Shown here in pieces: positions 17,197 through 25,151 of a stretch of DNA of 52,910 bases. The notes beneath the pieces were generated by a model, which did not search any database, was not told the DNA's origin, and worked only from the letters and a program-made list of their open reading frames with translations. Location of the stretch: IMG/VR virus record IMGVR_UViG_3300013108_000349, positions 1 through 52,910 of that record; one strand, 5' to 3'. This stretch comes from a virus. The translations under genes and the position numbers were made by a program. Every line of letters begins with the position of its first letter. Position 1 is the first letter of the stretch.

Positions 17197-17627
17197 TCTA
17201 AATCCTTGAGTTTTGATATGATAGACTTTTTCTTATTGTTTGATTCAAATGTTTTCTTTTCGGAGAAATCATATTCAATCTTCTGGGCTATCTTTTTAGC
17301 CACTTCTTCCTTACCCTTATATTCTTCGATTACTTTCTTTAAAAAAGGACTTCTTAAAGAATAGCATTTCCACATTCTTTTATCATTTAAAGCAGATATG
17401 ATTACATGCTCACCATACTCTTTGATAAGTTTGTTAGCAAGAGTAATTTGATATTTATAGAATTTAAGCCATTCTTTTAGTTCCCAAAATTTTAGTGGCA
17501 ACTCTTTTCCTTCTGTTCTAGCTTTCTTTTCACATATAAGTTCTGTGATATATTGTCCTGAATGAACATAGCCATTAGGAGAATATCTGGACGGGTAACG
17601 GCTCTTTTCCGTTCTCTTTTTGCCCAT
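17193..17627 (-). CDS. Unknown basic protein upstream of recombinase
   Basis: A 144-residue, lysine-rich protein without a recognised family. The middle is helical and aromatic: 'LPLKFWELKEWLKFYKYQIT' followed by 'LIKEYGEHVIISALNDKRMW', suggesting a folded nucleic-acid or protein-binding domain. The C-terminus is charged and probably disordered. GAGGAATAG precedes the start. It overlaps the recombinase gene by 4 nt, so it could be a recombination or helicase-loading factor, but this is position-based inference only. Confidence 0.65.
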   Translation of the reverse strand: MGKKRTEKSRYPSRYSPNGYVHSGQYITELICEKKARTEGKELPLKFWELKEWLKFYKYQITLANKLIKEYGEHVIISALNDKRMWKCYSLRSPFLKKVIEEYKGKEEVAKKIAQKIEYDFSEKKTFESNNKKKSIISKLKDLE

Positions 17628-17629
17628 TT

Positions 17630-18016
17630 CTATTCCTCTTCAAAGATTGTAAATATACCTTTCTTTTTCTTATTGTCTTCTGCACTAGCTAATCTTTTGT
17701 TTCTTAGCTCATCTGACCTAGATGCTTGAGCAGGGGTCATAATGTTTACCCCTTTGTTATTCTTACCGGCACTCTTGTTGATAAACATGGTAGCTTTTTT
17801 TCTGCCGTTTTTATCAATGTTTACCACCTCTTCTGTTTCATCGCTGTCGCTATCAATACGAGTTTGAGTCAAATCGTTATTTTTAACATAATTCTTAATT
17901 GTATTAACATGTCTGCCTAAGAAATTTGCTATTTCTTTAACATCCTCACCATCATTTTGATATTTGGTTTCGATAGTATATTTTTCTGCATCTGTAAGTT
18001 TGTTTACTTTACTCAT
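17630..18016 (-). CDS. Helix-turn-helix protein
   Basis: A 128-residue protein. The first 50 residues form a helix-turn-helix: 'LTDAEKYTIETKYQNDGEDV' followed by 'IANFLGRHVNTIKNYVKNND', as in transposase- or regulator-type DNA-binding domains. The rest is polar, rich in Lys, Asp and Asn, and likely flexible. It may be a DNA-binding regulator or a structural nucleic acid protein. It overlaps the upstream gene (ATGA) and precedes the basic protein gene by 2 nt. Its target is not visible. Confidence 0.65.
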   Translation of the reverse strand: MSKVNKLTDAEKYTIETKYQNDGEDVKEIANFLGRHVNTIKNYVKNNDLTQTRIDSDSDETEEVVNIDKNGRKKATMFINKSAGKNNKGVNIMTPAQASRSDELRNKRLASAEDNKKKKGIFTIFEEE

Positions 18017-18414
18017 GACGATTCCCTTTCTGCATTGTTAAGCCATGCGGCGTTTTTGGTTTTTAAAAAATTTGTATAGTACCTGAATACTTTTTCGTTA
18101 GTTATTTGCATAGACCAAGCTGGTTTGCCAGCATGTCTAAGTTGTTTATGGCTACTACCTTCTGAATACATACCAATAGGATTATAAAGCTTTCCATACT
18201 TGCCTCGTTTTACATAGTATGAAGTCTTTTCTCCCTTTGTCATCAAGATAGCATAAGCATCAATAAATTGAAATGGATCATCTTTTTCTATATCAAAATC
18301 CATCAAAGGCATATTGTCATCGTCAAGATAGTCTTCCCTACCAGACCAAGTGTAAACCTTAATTTTTATATCTTTATTTTCTTTTTTCTTTCTGTTTATT
18401 ACAAATTCACTCAT
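18013..18414 (-). CDS. Unknown protein
   Basis: A 133-residue protein I do not recognise. It mixes predicted strands ('IKIKVYTWSGRED', 'TSYYVKRGKYGKLYNP') with aromatic and basic residues. No catalytic motif, membrane segment or signal is visible. Its start overlaps the upstream zinc-ribbon gene by 8 nt and its stop overlaps the helix-turn-helix gene, so it is expressed with the replication block. Confidence 0.6.
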   Translation of the reverse strand: MSEFVINRKKKENKDIKIKVYTWSGREDYLDDDNMPLMDFDIEKDDPFQFIDAYAILMTKGEKTSYYVKRGKYGKLYNPIGMYSEGSSHKQLRHAGKPAWSMQITNEKVFRYYTNFLKTKNAAWLNNAERESS

Positions 18415-18802
18415 TTTTTTTACCCTTTCTCTTTTTTTGTATTTCTGATTTGCTTAGGCTTGGCAGACTACCATCTTTTTTAGATAGACTCATTCCGTCT
18501 GGTAGTTTTTCTTCTAATGTATTTTCTGGTTTTGTAACAAAACTTTCAGACATATCTTCTACTTGATATTTGCCATAAAGCTTTGTTTGCTTGTCTGCAT
18601 ACTCACCAACAGTCTTTGCTTCATGTAAACCCTTGATATAATTAGGGGTAACATTATCTGCGTTAAAGTCTCTGTACACCTTTTTTTTAGTGTTACAGTT
18701 CGGACATTTAATGTTTTTTAACTTTTTATCGTATTCATTAAATTTCCAAGTTCTAGTAAAACCAAAATTGCAACCCTCACAATATAAACTATATTCTGGC
18801 AT
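18407..18802 (-). CDS. FmdB-like zinc ribbon protein
   Basis: A 131-residue protein. The N-terminal 45 residues match the FmdB-type zinc ribbon: 'YSLYCEGCNFGFTRTW' then 'IKCPNCNTKKKVYRDF', two CxxC pairs that should hold one zinc ion. The rest is charged and probably unfolded. Many such phage ribbon proteins occur near replication or transcription genes, and a regulatory or nucleic acid role is plausible but unproven. It overlaps the next gene by 8 nt and joins the upstream cysteine gene by 1 nt. Confidence 0.72.
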   Translation of the reverse strand: MPEYSLYCEGCNFGFTRTWKFNEYDKKLKNIKCPNCNTKKKVYRDFNADNVTPNYIKGLHEAKTVGEYADKQTKLYGKYQVEDMSESFVTKPENTLEEKLPDGMSLSKKDGSLPSLSKSEIQKKRKGKKNE

Positions 18803-19029
18803 TATTTCTCCTTTTCTTCATCTAAGAAATGCCGTTTAACATCTAAACATTTTTTACAATAGACCTTAACTGCTCTAATGTTAAGACCTTCTTCGGAAAG
18901 CTTTAATCTAAAAGACTTGCTTCCTTTACGATACCTGCCCTCAACTTCAACTTCTGGAACAATAGCTGTTACCTTGTCTCCGTTACTTAGCATCCTATGA
19001 CAGTTATCGCACTTTTTATATTCATACAT
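18802..19029 (-). CDS. Small zinc-binding protein (two CxxC)
   Basis: A 75-residue protein. 'YKKCDNCHRML' near the N-terminus and 'KVYCKKCLDVKRH' near the C-terminus give two CxxC pairs around a beta-rich middle, a zinc ribbon layout. The start was placed at 'MYEYKKCDN', which overlaps the end of the HNH gene by 8 nt, rather than 16 codons upstream within that gene. Function unknown; the neighbours are an HNH nuclease and another zinc ribbon protein. Confidence 0.65.
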   Translation of the reverse strand: MYEYKKCDNCHRMLSNGDKVTAIVPEVEVEGRYRKGSKSFRLKLSEEGLNIRAVKVYCKKCLDVKRHFLDEEKEK

Positions 19030-19564
19030 ATATTTTCCATTCTTCGGGTATACCATGCCATTGTGATAAACCAGCATAAAAAGAACTTGGATCAGGCTCT
19101 ACAGGTTTTTTAATAAGTTTCATACCGGCTTCTTTTGGGTTTCTGTTTGCTTTTTTTGTATTACATCTAGAACAAGCTATTACACAGTTCTCCCAAGTGT
19201 GTGCTTTTCTGACAGGATCAAATCTACTTTTGGGTTCTATATGATCTATTGTAGCCGTTTCTGGTCTAAGGTTGCACATGCAGTACTGACACTTTCTTTC
19301 ATCCCTTATTAATAAGTTTCTTTTTTTTAAGGTGATGATTCTTTTTCTTTTAATATATCTTCCCGTTACAGCAACAGCAGGCAAAGCAAAAGATTTTCCA
19401 CCAGCAGATTCAATATGGTCGTCTTTGTAGTATTCTATAACCCTAATTCCTTCTCCGATTATTTCTTTACCAATTATTTCTAAACATATAGCCCTTTTCC
19501 AATTTATAACCGTCAAAGGGGTATAGTCTTGATTTAAAATCAGGCAGGATTTATGCTTTTTCAT
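19022..19564 (-). CDS. HNH endonuclease
   Basis: A 180-residue HNH nuclease. The N-terminal 'LILNQDYTPLTVINWKRA' is the common pre-domain found with this HNH subtype. The nuclease core is 'KCQYCMC', 'ATIDHIEPKSRF' (the metal-binding DH and E), 'ENCVIACSRCNTKKANR'. Two CxxC pairs bind zinc. Proteins of this type are often seen in phages and in bacterial genomes as homing or accessory endonucleases. The start codon lies about 10 nt after a TATAAT box, so its mRNA may be leaderless. It is the first gene of the lower replication block. Confidence 0.86.
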   Translation of the reverse strand: MKKHKSCLILNQDYTPLTVINWKRAICLEIIGKEIIGEGIRVIEYYKDDHIESAGGKSFALPAVAVTGRYIKRKRIITLKKRNLLIRDERKCQYCMCNLRPETATIDHIEPKSRFDPVRKAHTWENCVIACSRCNTKKANRNPKEAGMKLIKKPVEPDPSSFYAGLSQWHGIPEEWKIYV

Positions 19565-19570
19565 ATTACA

Positions 19571-19576
19571 ATTATA
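19571..19576 (-). promoter_or_regulatory. Promoter -10 box (TATAAT) before the HNH gene
   Basis: A perfect TATAAT on the minus strand, in the context GAAGTATAATTG, stands just after an intrinsic terminator and 7 nt before the HNH start codon. No clear -35 element is visible at the usual distance. If used, transcription would begin at or next to the start codon. The same GTATAAT context recurs in other gaps of the window. Confidence 0.5.
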
Positions 19577-19591
19577 CTTCGGTAAGTGTAT

Positions 19592-19626
19592 AAAAAAACC
19601 CCCAACAAAAAAATGATGGAGGTTTT
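19592..19626 (-). terminator. Intrinsic terminator after the small membrane gene block
   Basis: On the minus strand, AAAACCTCC pairs with GGGGGTTTT across a 14-nt loop (nine base pairs, one U-G), followed by a run of seven T. It follows directly after the 59-residue GTG-start gene and ends the 22.3-19.6 kb transcript. The HNH gene promoter comes right after it. Confidence 0.82.
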
Positions 19627-19629
19627 ATC

Positions 19630-19809
19630 TTATTTTTCGATATAAACAGTTACATCCTTCTTAAAAATCAGGGAATAACCCTTTTCGCCTGATTTTATTT
19701 CTACAGCATCGGAAAAAATTTCACTTAGCTCAACAAGCTTGTCAAAGGTTTCTTTAGAAATCCCAGCCTCTTTCAATAACTTGTTTAGTAGTAGTTCAGA
19801 TAAACTCAC
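19630..19809 (-). CDS. Small GTG-start protein (59 aa)
   Basis: A 59-codon frame that starts with GTG; the GTGA overlaps the stop of the upstream membrane protein gene, a standard coupled junction in this genome. It ends in TAA just before the terminator. The protein, beginning (M)SLSELLLNKLLKEAGISK and ending 'LIFKKDVTVYIEK', is probably a helix pair followed by two strands. It has no recognised family. The coupling, the clean stop and the terminator make it a likely real gene that size and start-codon filters would miss. Confidence 0.75.
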   Translation of the reverse strand: MSLSELLLNKLLKEAGISKETFDKLVELSEIFSDAVEIKSGEKGYSLIFKKDVTVYIEK

Positions 19810-20141
19810 TTAACTACCATATTATTAGAAGGCAGCAACAAGGGCCAAACTTCATCTAATTTCGCACAAGCTTCTGCCAAGTCATTTTCGGCACACCCAT
19901 CATGCAATGCTTCCCACATGGTGACTAGCTCTGTCATACTAGGAGGTTCGTCTACAGGGTTTGGCACTACAGGCTTGATAATAGGTTTTGCTTCCCAAGT
20001 CTTTTTTATAAAACTTTTTATTGAAGCTGCAATATCTTTTGCTTTAGAAGAAATTACAGGAAACACTAAAATAACACCTAAACCAATAAGTGCTAAAGTT
20101 ACTCCATCCATGCCTTTTATAAAATCTAATAAGCTTTCCAT
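19806..20141 (-). CDS. Membrane-anchored protein (111 aa)
   Basis: A 111-residue protein with one hydrophobic segment near residues 11-28 ('GVTLALIGLGVILVFPVI'), then a basic linker and an acidic C-terminal region. The start was set at 'MESLLDFIKG', one base after the stop of the holin-like gene, rather than 11 codons upstream inside that gene. It is followed by the GTG-start gene in a GTGA overlap. Its place in a run of small membrane proteins suggests lysis or envelope function, but no family is recognised. Confidence 0.7.
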   Translation of the reverse strand: MESLLDFIKGMDGVTLALIGLGVILVFPVISSKAKDIAASIKSFIKKTWEAKPIIKPVVPNPVDEPPSMTELVTMWEALHDGCAENDLAEACAKLDEVWPLLLPSNNMVVK

Positions 20142-20142
20142 T

Positions 20143-20319
20143 TTATTTAGTCTCTCTAAGAGTGTCGCCCACAACCCAAGCTACTACAATACTAACAACG
20201 CCAACGACTTGTTCGACATTCAACTCATAGCCAAATAATTCTGACGATGCAACTGCCACCAAGCCGACTGCTGAAACCCAAAAACGTCTTGAGGTCAACA
20301 AAGATTTAATCTTATTCAT
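20143..20319 (-). CDS. Holin-like small membrane protein (58 aa)
   Basis: A 58-codon frame with ATG and TAA, not long enough for usual gene callers. The protein starts 'MNKIKSLLTSRRFWVSAVGL' and has two hydrophobic segments (about 13-26 and 38-51) separated by a polar turn, ending in a charged tail '...GDTLRETK'. This layout, 'LLxSRxFW' then two membrane helices, is common among small phage membrane proteins sometimes annotated as holins. It lies 4 nt downstream of the 114-residue membrane gene and is followed at once by another. The holin role is inferred from layout. Confidence 0.72.
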   Translation of the reverse strand: MNKIKSLLTSRRFWVSAVGLVAVASSELFGYELNVEQVVGVVSIVVAWVVGDTLRETK

Positions 20320-20323
20320 TTAA

Positions 20324-20668
20324 TTACCCTTTCTTATAAGAATCATCACTAAGCAACTCAACTAATTCTTCGTTGCTTAAACTAGATAAAGAATCCATTA
20401 TGCCTTCATAAATTAATCCAGCTTGGTCTTTATCTTTACAATTTTTTTGAACGACTTTCCAAATTACAAATTTTTTAATCGCTCCCAATGATGCAAGTCC
20501 TTTTGCGGCTCTTTTTTTAGAACCATATAGCTTCATTACAATTTTAATAATTTGAACTATTATATTAACAATAGTAATTATTGTAACTATATCAAAACCA
20601 TATCCTTGACTTTTAGCAATTTTTTTAGATTTACAATGAGATATGTATGCTAGTTCTTGAATATTCAT
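20324..20668 (-). CDS. Membrane protein of unknown function (114 aa)
   Basis: A 114-residue protein with a strongly hydrophobic segment near residues 26-48 ('FDIVTIITIVNIIVQIIKIV'), followed by a basic stretch and an acidic C-terminus ('LSNEELVELLSDD'). The single membrane helix and basic flanks indicate insertion in the inner membrane. Its start overlaps the upstream stop by 1 nt, and the holin-like gene lies 4 nt downstream. No family was recognised. Confidence 0.7.
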   Translation of the reverse strand: MNIQELAYISHCKSKKIAKSQGYGFDIVTIITIVNIIVQIIKIVMKLYGSKKRAAKGLASLGAIKKFVIWKVVQKNCKDKDQAGLIYEGIMDSLSSLSNEELVELLSDDSYKKG

Positions 20669-21435
20669 TACCTACCTCCAAATAACCTATAAAAAAACCC
20701 TCCTCTTCTACTGCTATTTACCGATCTTGAAGTCGGGCATCTTCCATTTGGACAATCTTGTACAGAAACGACAGGGGTAGGTTCTGAATAGCCGCACTTA
20801 GGATTATGCTTGCAGCTTTCACCAGACTCTACACACGGACATTTTGTTTTATGACCATCGCCATGAATAACATACCCTTTACCTTCGCAAATACATTTGT
20901 CGCTATCGGGGGTTGGTTTTGGATTATCATCCTTATCAACATATTTTTCAATAGCGTCAACAGTCTTATCCTTGTATTCTTCAAACACTGAATCATACTC
21001 TGGATTATACATTTTCCAAGCAAAACCATAGAATAAATCCTTTAATTTTTGGTTTTCTTCCTCTGTTATTGGTTCTTTCTCATCCTGTTTACCAACAACT
21101 TCTGCCATAATAGCAGCAGCGGCAGGCGACCATTCAGGATACTTGCCACTATTTTCACCCTCAAGAACTTCATCACCTAAATATTTAAGGTAGTATTGGA
21201 GTTCTAAATTGTTTTTAATATCAACCTTATCATACTCTTGCCACATAGCATAGAACATGCCTGCATATTCAGCAGAATCCCCACCTTCTACAGTGGGAAG
21301 TCCAGATACGAGTTCTACTATCTCATCACTAGGTCTTTCTAACTTACTTGGCACGATATTTTCTCCACGACTTGACCAATAAATAGCAAATCCAATTAAA
21401 CCAAGTCCTAAAATCAATCTTAAATTATCACTCAT
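20668..21435 (-). CDS. Membrane-anchored, cysteine-rich protein
   Basis: A 255-residue protein. The start was set at 'MSDNLRLILGLGLIGFAIYW', where ATGA overlaps the stop of the papain-like protease gene; a longer frame reaches back 39 codons into that gene. The first 20 residues form a membrane anchor or signal. The middle is acidic and helical. Residues about 175-230 hold a Cys- and Pro-rich tail: 'DKCICEGKGYVIHGDG', 'TKCPCVESGESC' and 'DCPNGRCP'. The cysteines resemble zinc-binding or disulphide modules. It is likely exported or envelope-bound and co-expressed with the protease. Function unknown. Confidence 0.65.
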   Translation of the reverse strand: MSDNLRLILGLGLIGFAIYWSSRGENIVPSKLERPSDEIVELVSGLPTVEGGDSAEYAGMFYAMWQEYDKVDIKNNLELQYYLKYLGDEVLEGENSGKYPEWSPAAAAIMAEVVGKQDEKEPITEEENQKLKDLFYGFAWKMYNPEYDSVFEEYKDKTVDAIEKYVDKDDNPKPTPDSDKCICEGKGYVIHGDGHKTKCPCVESGESCKHNPKCGYSEPTPVVSVQDCPNGRCPTSRSVNSSRRGGFFYRLFGGR

Positions 21436-22355
21436 GACCATCCCCCTAGTCCGTAATCTGGTAATTGTTTGGCGGGAAAACCCTTTACAGAACTGTAAGC
21501 AAATGTTCCTCTTGCAGCTAAAATAGATTTTGCATCTTTTTCTCTTACCCAAAAACTTCCATCTGGTTGTCCATGACGTTTTGGCCCTCTATTCCACGGA
21601 CCCCAACTGTTCTGTATCAAGAATAGCATTTCATCATAAACTTCTCCGGTATCATCACAAGCAATCCAAGCCATAGCGTGATTCCAGCCTTTGCCTCTTT
21701 TGGCTATACCATACTTGTCTCTTGTGCTACTAAAGCCGATACCGCTACAACCTGCTAGTCCATAACCATTAGCAATAGCATCTCTTGCTTCCTCGATAGA
21801 AGATATAAGAGATATGGTTTCTACAGGATGTTTTGATGCTTCATTAATATAAATAGATTTTGGAATTCTTTTTTTAGCACCAAGAGAAGAATTATATTTT
21901 GAAAGATCACAATCAGGATATTTCTTTCTTAGTAAAACACCACCTTGTGAATTAACGTATCTAGAGCCTCCACTACAGGTCATTCCTTGTCCCATATGAC
22001 TTCTTGACTGATAAACATTTTCAGTGGCACTTCTAGTAATAAAAGCTTCTGTCTCACCCTTTATATCAATCTCTACTGCTCTAGTAATATCTATAGCATT
22101 TCTAATAGCGTGTGAAACACAATCGCCAGTAGTTTGTCTTTCACTAGGTCCAAAATTAGGATCAAATTTTAACAAAGACTTAAAAGGAAGGCTTAACTTA
22201 CCCTTTCCACTTTCTTCTAGCTCATATGCTGCTGCACCAAACATAGGCATAGGCAACTCACCAAGAAGCTTTCTAACATCTTCTGGATCACACTCAGCAC
22301 CTAGAAGCCCGTTTTCATAAGCTTCTAATAAATCTTCTGGATTATTATAGTCCAT
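21432..22355 (-). CDS. Papain-like (C1-type) cysteine protease
   Basis: A 307-residue protein with all marks of a papain-fold peptidase: 'TTGDCVSHAIRNAID' with the nucleophile Cys79, 'GWNHAMAWIACDD' with the catalytic His226, and 'LFLIQNSWGPWN' with Asn249 and the following Ser-Trp. The catalytic order Cys-His-Asn matches peptidase family C1. No clear signal peptide is visible. C1 enzymes are unusual in phages. It is the first gene of the membrane block after the RNR, and overlaps the next gene by ATGA. It could process virion proteins, act in lysis or target a host protein. Confidence 0.82.
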   Translation of the reverse strand: MDYNNPEDLLEAYENGLLGAECDPEDVRKLLGELPMPMFGAAAYELEESGKGKLSLPFKSLLKFDPNFGPSERQTTGDCVSHAIRNAIDITRAVEIDIKGETEAFITRSATENVYQSRSHMGQGMTCSGGSRYVNSQGGVLLRKKYPDCDLSKYNSSLGAKKRIPKSIYINEASKHPVETISLISSIEEARDAIANGYGLAGCSGIGFSSTRDKYGIAKRGKGWNHAMAWIACDDTGEVYDEMLFLIQNSWGPWNRGPKRHGQPDGSFWVREKDAKSILAARGTFAYSSVKGFPAKQLPDYGLGGWS

Positions 22356-22367
22356 TTTAATACCTCT

Positions 22368-24884
22368 TTAACATTTTGACCAACCGCAAGAAGTACACTG
22401 AACACAACCTTCTTGCCTGATTAGAGTTTTACCACCACATTCTGGACAACACCCTTCTTCTTTTGCACCGTCTGGAATATATTTTTTCAATGCTCTAGAC
22501 ATGCTTTTGGCAAAAGAATTCATATCGCCTTTAACTTTTTCTAACTGTTGAACAATCATTTGTATATCAGCACCACTTCTTAATGCTGTAGAGGTCATTC
22601 TAGTTAGAGCATCTTCTTCTTCACTACAGGTTTGATTGATAGGAGATAGTTCAAGACCGTCTTCCAAAATAGCTTTGTAAACACCTTTTGGACGCCCCAG
22701 CTTAATAATAGTGCCTTTTTTAATCTTTTTATCAATAAAGCCGTTCTTACCAGCAAAAACTTCGTATACTTCCCCTTTATAAAGACCTACAAGAACAAAA
22801 TATTCTTCACCCTTTACCTTAATGTGATAAACATCACAATCTAACTCTTTTGGTCTTTCTTCTGGAAGCCCAGATTCTTCTTTATTTTCTATAGAAGAAC
22901 TAGCAGAAAGAACCGCTGTCATTGTTCCTGCTCGATAAGTAGTAAATCCTTTGATTCCTTTTTTCCAAGCCTTAAAATAAACATCTTGGAAATCTTCATA
23001 AGGATATTCATTTGGTAGATTAATAGTTTTAGAAATAGCAGAGTCAACCCATTTGGCAAATATAGACATAGTGTTTACATGAGCGTCAACATCTAAGTCC
23101 ATAGTGCAAGAAGCCCAAGCTGCTTCTGCGTTCCATTTATCAATTCCCCTTAAATAAGATACACCATAATCCTCTATCCATTCTTCCTTTAAAAGCCCTC
23201 TTGTGCGGTCAAATTTCCATACTTTTCCTTCAAATTTAGTTGCCAAAAGGTTCTCATCCCCCTCTTTTACCCACTCCCACTCTATGGCGGAGGCATCAGC
23301 AGGCAAATCGAACTTCTTGTTTTCCCAATCGACATTCTTAGGCACTCCAAGACCATCAGGATGTGTTGGCTGAATAGATGTTCTAAAGTACCCATGCATA
23401 AATAAGGGTTCCAGACCGCCACTAACAAGGTTTGCATAGCAGGAGCTATTTCCAGTCGGTTGAATAGATGTGACATGAGAGTTTCTCATTCCGTACTTTT
23501 TAATCAATCCAATAGTATCAACATTAAGATTTTTAACAAACTCTCCACTTAAATACTTTTCTTCATCATAAAGAGGAAAAGCACCTTTTTCTTTTGCCAA
23601 TAAAGCAGACGCTTTGTAAGCCTCATTGGTAATAAAATTCATAAGATGCTCTGTCATTTCTAGAGCCTTTTTACTACCATATTTAACTCTAGCCATAATA
23701 AGGGCAGAACCATAACCCATAACTCCTAAACCTATTCTTCTTTTATCCATTAGGTTTTTCTTTTGGGATTTTAATGGAACATTTGTCTTATCATTAACAT
23801 TATCCATAAATCTGACTGCTTTATTGATAACAGATTCTAGTTCATCGTATTTCCAATCTTTCTTTTCTGGATCAATAAAATGAACTAGATTAATAGAACC
23901 TAGCAAGCACACCCCACCAATAGGTAACACTTGTTCTCCACAGGGGTTTGTAGCATTAATATGTTCACAATAATGAAGATTATTCATTCTATTCATATTG
24001 TCAACAAAAAGAACACCGGGTTCATTTCTGTTGTATGTATTGTCCATAATTAGATTCCAAAGTTCTTTTGCAGAATCAAAAGTATGATGCGTTACACAAG
24101 CTTCGCTATCACTTTCGTTACTAGCTTCTGCTACTTCTACCCATTTATCAATATCTCCATCCCACTCTTTTTTATAGAGTTTTGGATATTCTTCGTAATT
24201 TGGAAAACGTAAATTCCAAGACCTGTCTTTATTAACAGCTTCCATAAATTCATCTGTACACAAAATAGACATATTAAATTTAGAAAGACGGCCGGGAGTT
24301 TTTTTTGCTTCAATATATTCAATAATATCAGGATGCCAGCAACTCATAGTTACCATTTGAGCACCCTTTCTAATAAAATTCTTTTGATCTTTTCTTGATT
24401 TTTTACTTGAACCTGCTGTAATAATTTCTGACGACTTATCCCATAGTTCCAAAAACTTTACTGCTCCCGGAGATTGATTAGCAATACCACCAATATGAGA
24501 ACCACAAGGACGCATTACGTTGGCACAGAAGCCATAGCCGCCTTCACTCTTGAGTATCTGTGCTTGCTTGGTTAGAGTCGCATAGATGCCCTCTATGGAG
24601 TCTAGGTCTGCACCTTCAAAACCATCTACAAAACAATTAATATAAGTAGTTCCCTTTAATCCTGTGCCAGCATTACTTGTAATTCTTCCACCAGGAACAA
24701 ACTTAAAATCCTCTAAAATATCATAAAAATCTTCTTCGCATCTTTTTCTAACAACTATGTCTTTTTCTACAGAAGCTAAATCGACTGCTGTTCTTTTCCA
24801 AGTACATTCTACGCTCTCATCACCACTAAACTTATATTTTTGATACCACGTTTCTTCTGAAAACGAATTAGTAAACCTAGACAT
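22368..24884 (-). CDS. nrdJ: Class II (B12-dependent) ribonucleotide reductase
   Basis: An 838-residue class II ribonucleotide reductase, which makes deoxynucleotides from ribonucleotides with adenosylcobalamin. Characteristic pieces are 'FVPGGRITSNAG', 'INCFVDG', 'SEGGYGFCANVMRP', 'NATNPCGEQVLPIGGVCLLG' (the Asn-Cys-Glu active site), 'RRIGLGVMGYGSAL' and 'ITSIQPTGNSS'-type text in the second half. The C-terminus has a zinc motif ('CCPECGGK' and 'CVQCTSCGWSKC') near the reducing cysteines. A long structured leader with a terminator stands before it, suggesting attenuation control. It fits with the dCMP deaminase, dUTPase and dNMP kinase genes. Confidence 0.93.
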   Translation of the reverse strand: MSRFTNSFSEETWYQKYKFSGDESVECTWKRTAVDLASVEKDIVVRKRCEEDFYDILEDFKFVPGGRITSNAGTGLKGTTYINCFVDGFEGADLDSIEGIYATLTKQAQILKSEGGYGFCANVMRPCGSHIGGIANQSPGAVKFLELWDKSSEIITAGSSKKSRKDQKNFIRKGAQMVTMSCWHPDIIEYIEAKKTPGRLSKFNMSILCTDEFMEAVNKDRSWNLRFPNYEEYPKLYKKEWDGDIDKWVEVAEASNESDSEACVTHHTFDSAKELWNLIMDNTYNRNEPGVLFVDNMNRMNNLHYCEHINATNPCGEQVLPIGGVCLLGSINLVHFIDPEKKDWKYDELESVINKAVRFMDNVNDKTNVPLKSQKKNLMDKRRIGLGVMGYGSALIMARVKYGSKKALEMTEHLMNFITNEAYKASALLAKEKGAFPLYDEEKYLSGEFVKNLNVDTIGLIKKYGMRNSHVTSIQPTGNSSCYANLVSGGLEPLFMHGYFRTSIQPTHPDGLGVPKNVDWENKKFDLPADASAIEWEWVKEGDENLLATKFEGKVWKFDRTRGLLKEEWIEDYGVSYLRGIDKWNAEAAWASCTMDLDVDAHVNTMSIFAKWVDSAISKTINLPNEYPYEDFQDVYFKAWKKGIKGFTTYRAGTMTAVLSASSSIENKEESGLPEERPKELDCDVYHIKVKGEEYFVLVGLYKGEVYEVFAGKNGFIDKKIKKGTIIKLGRPKGVYKAILEDGLELSPINQTCSEEEDALTRMTSTALRSGADIQMIVQQLEKVKGDMNSFAKSMSRALKKYIPDGAKEEGCCPECGGKTLIRQEGCVQCTSCGWSKC

Positions 24885-24916
24885 TTTATATTAATCTCCT
24901 GTTGTCCTGCATTAAT

Positions 24917-24971
24917 AAAAAAACCCCAAGTATTTATACTAACCTCTACTTTGTTAATACAAATACTGGGG
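24917..24971 (-). terminator. Intrinsic terminator in the RNR leader
   Basis: On the minus strand, CCCCAGTATTT pairs with AAATACTTGGGG (11 base pairs with one bulged U), followed by seven T. It ends 32 nt before the RNR start codon, so transcription from the leader promoter must pass it to reach the gene. That position is typical of an attenuator. Confidence 0.85.
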
Positions 24972-25145
24972 GGTATTGTACGGTTAAGCGACACGTTTTG
25001 TTATAGAGACTGGTAGATTTACGAGTAATAAATCTTTTTGTTATAAACAAACTTTAATTAAATTTTATCTATCAGTCTACTTGTAATTATTGACCGGAGT
25101 GTGCCGCTTTAACGGTGAATAAAAATTCGCTCTTTATCTCCAGCC
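24917..25145 (-). ncRNA. Structured leader RNA upstream of nrdJ (riboswitch- or attenuator-like)
   Basis: A gene-free stretch of about 230 nt with several helices. P1: GGCTGGAG (25145-25138) with CTCCGGTC (25099-25092), eight pairs including two G-U. A strand inside that loop, GTTAAAGCGGCAC (25113-25101), pairs with GTGTCGCTTAAC (24994-24983): 12 pairs, one bulged A, one G-U, forming a long-range pseudoknot. A second hairpin pairs AGACTGATAGAT (25078-25067) with ATCTACCAGTCT (25018-25007), one mismatch, enclosing TTTGTT/AACAAA. The element ends in the terminator at 24917-24971. I do not see the cobalamin B12 box. It may control the RNR or be a separate small RNA. Confidence 0.75.
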
Positions 25146-25151
25146 ACTATT

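Noticed and set aside
24809-24994. 61-residue frame over the RNR start and leader
   Set aside because: It overlaps the RNR gene and crosses the terminator hairpin; it has no ribosome site and is probably a shadow.
24917-25145. Cobalamin riboswitch upstream of nrdJ
   Set aside because: The location is ideal but the conserved B12 box could not be found on the minus strand. I report it as an unclassified structured leader instead.
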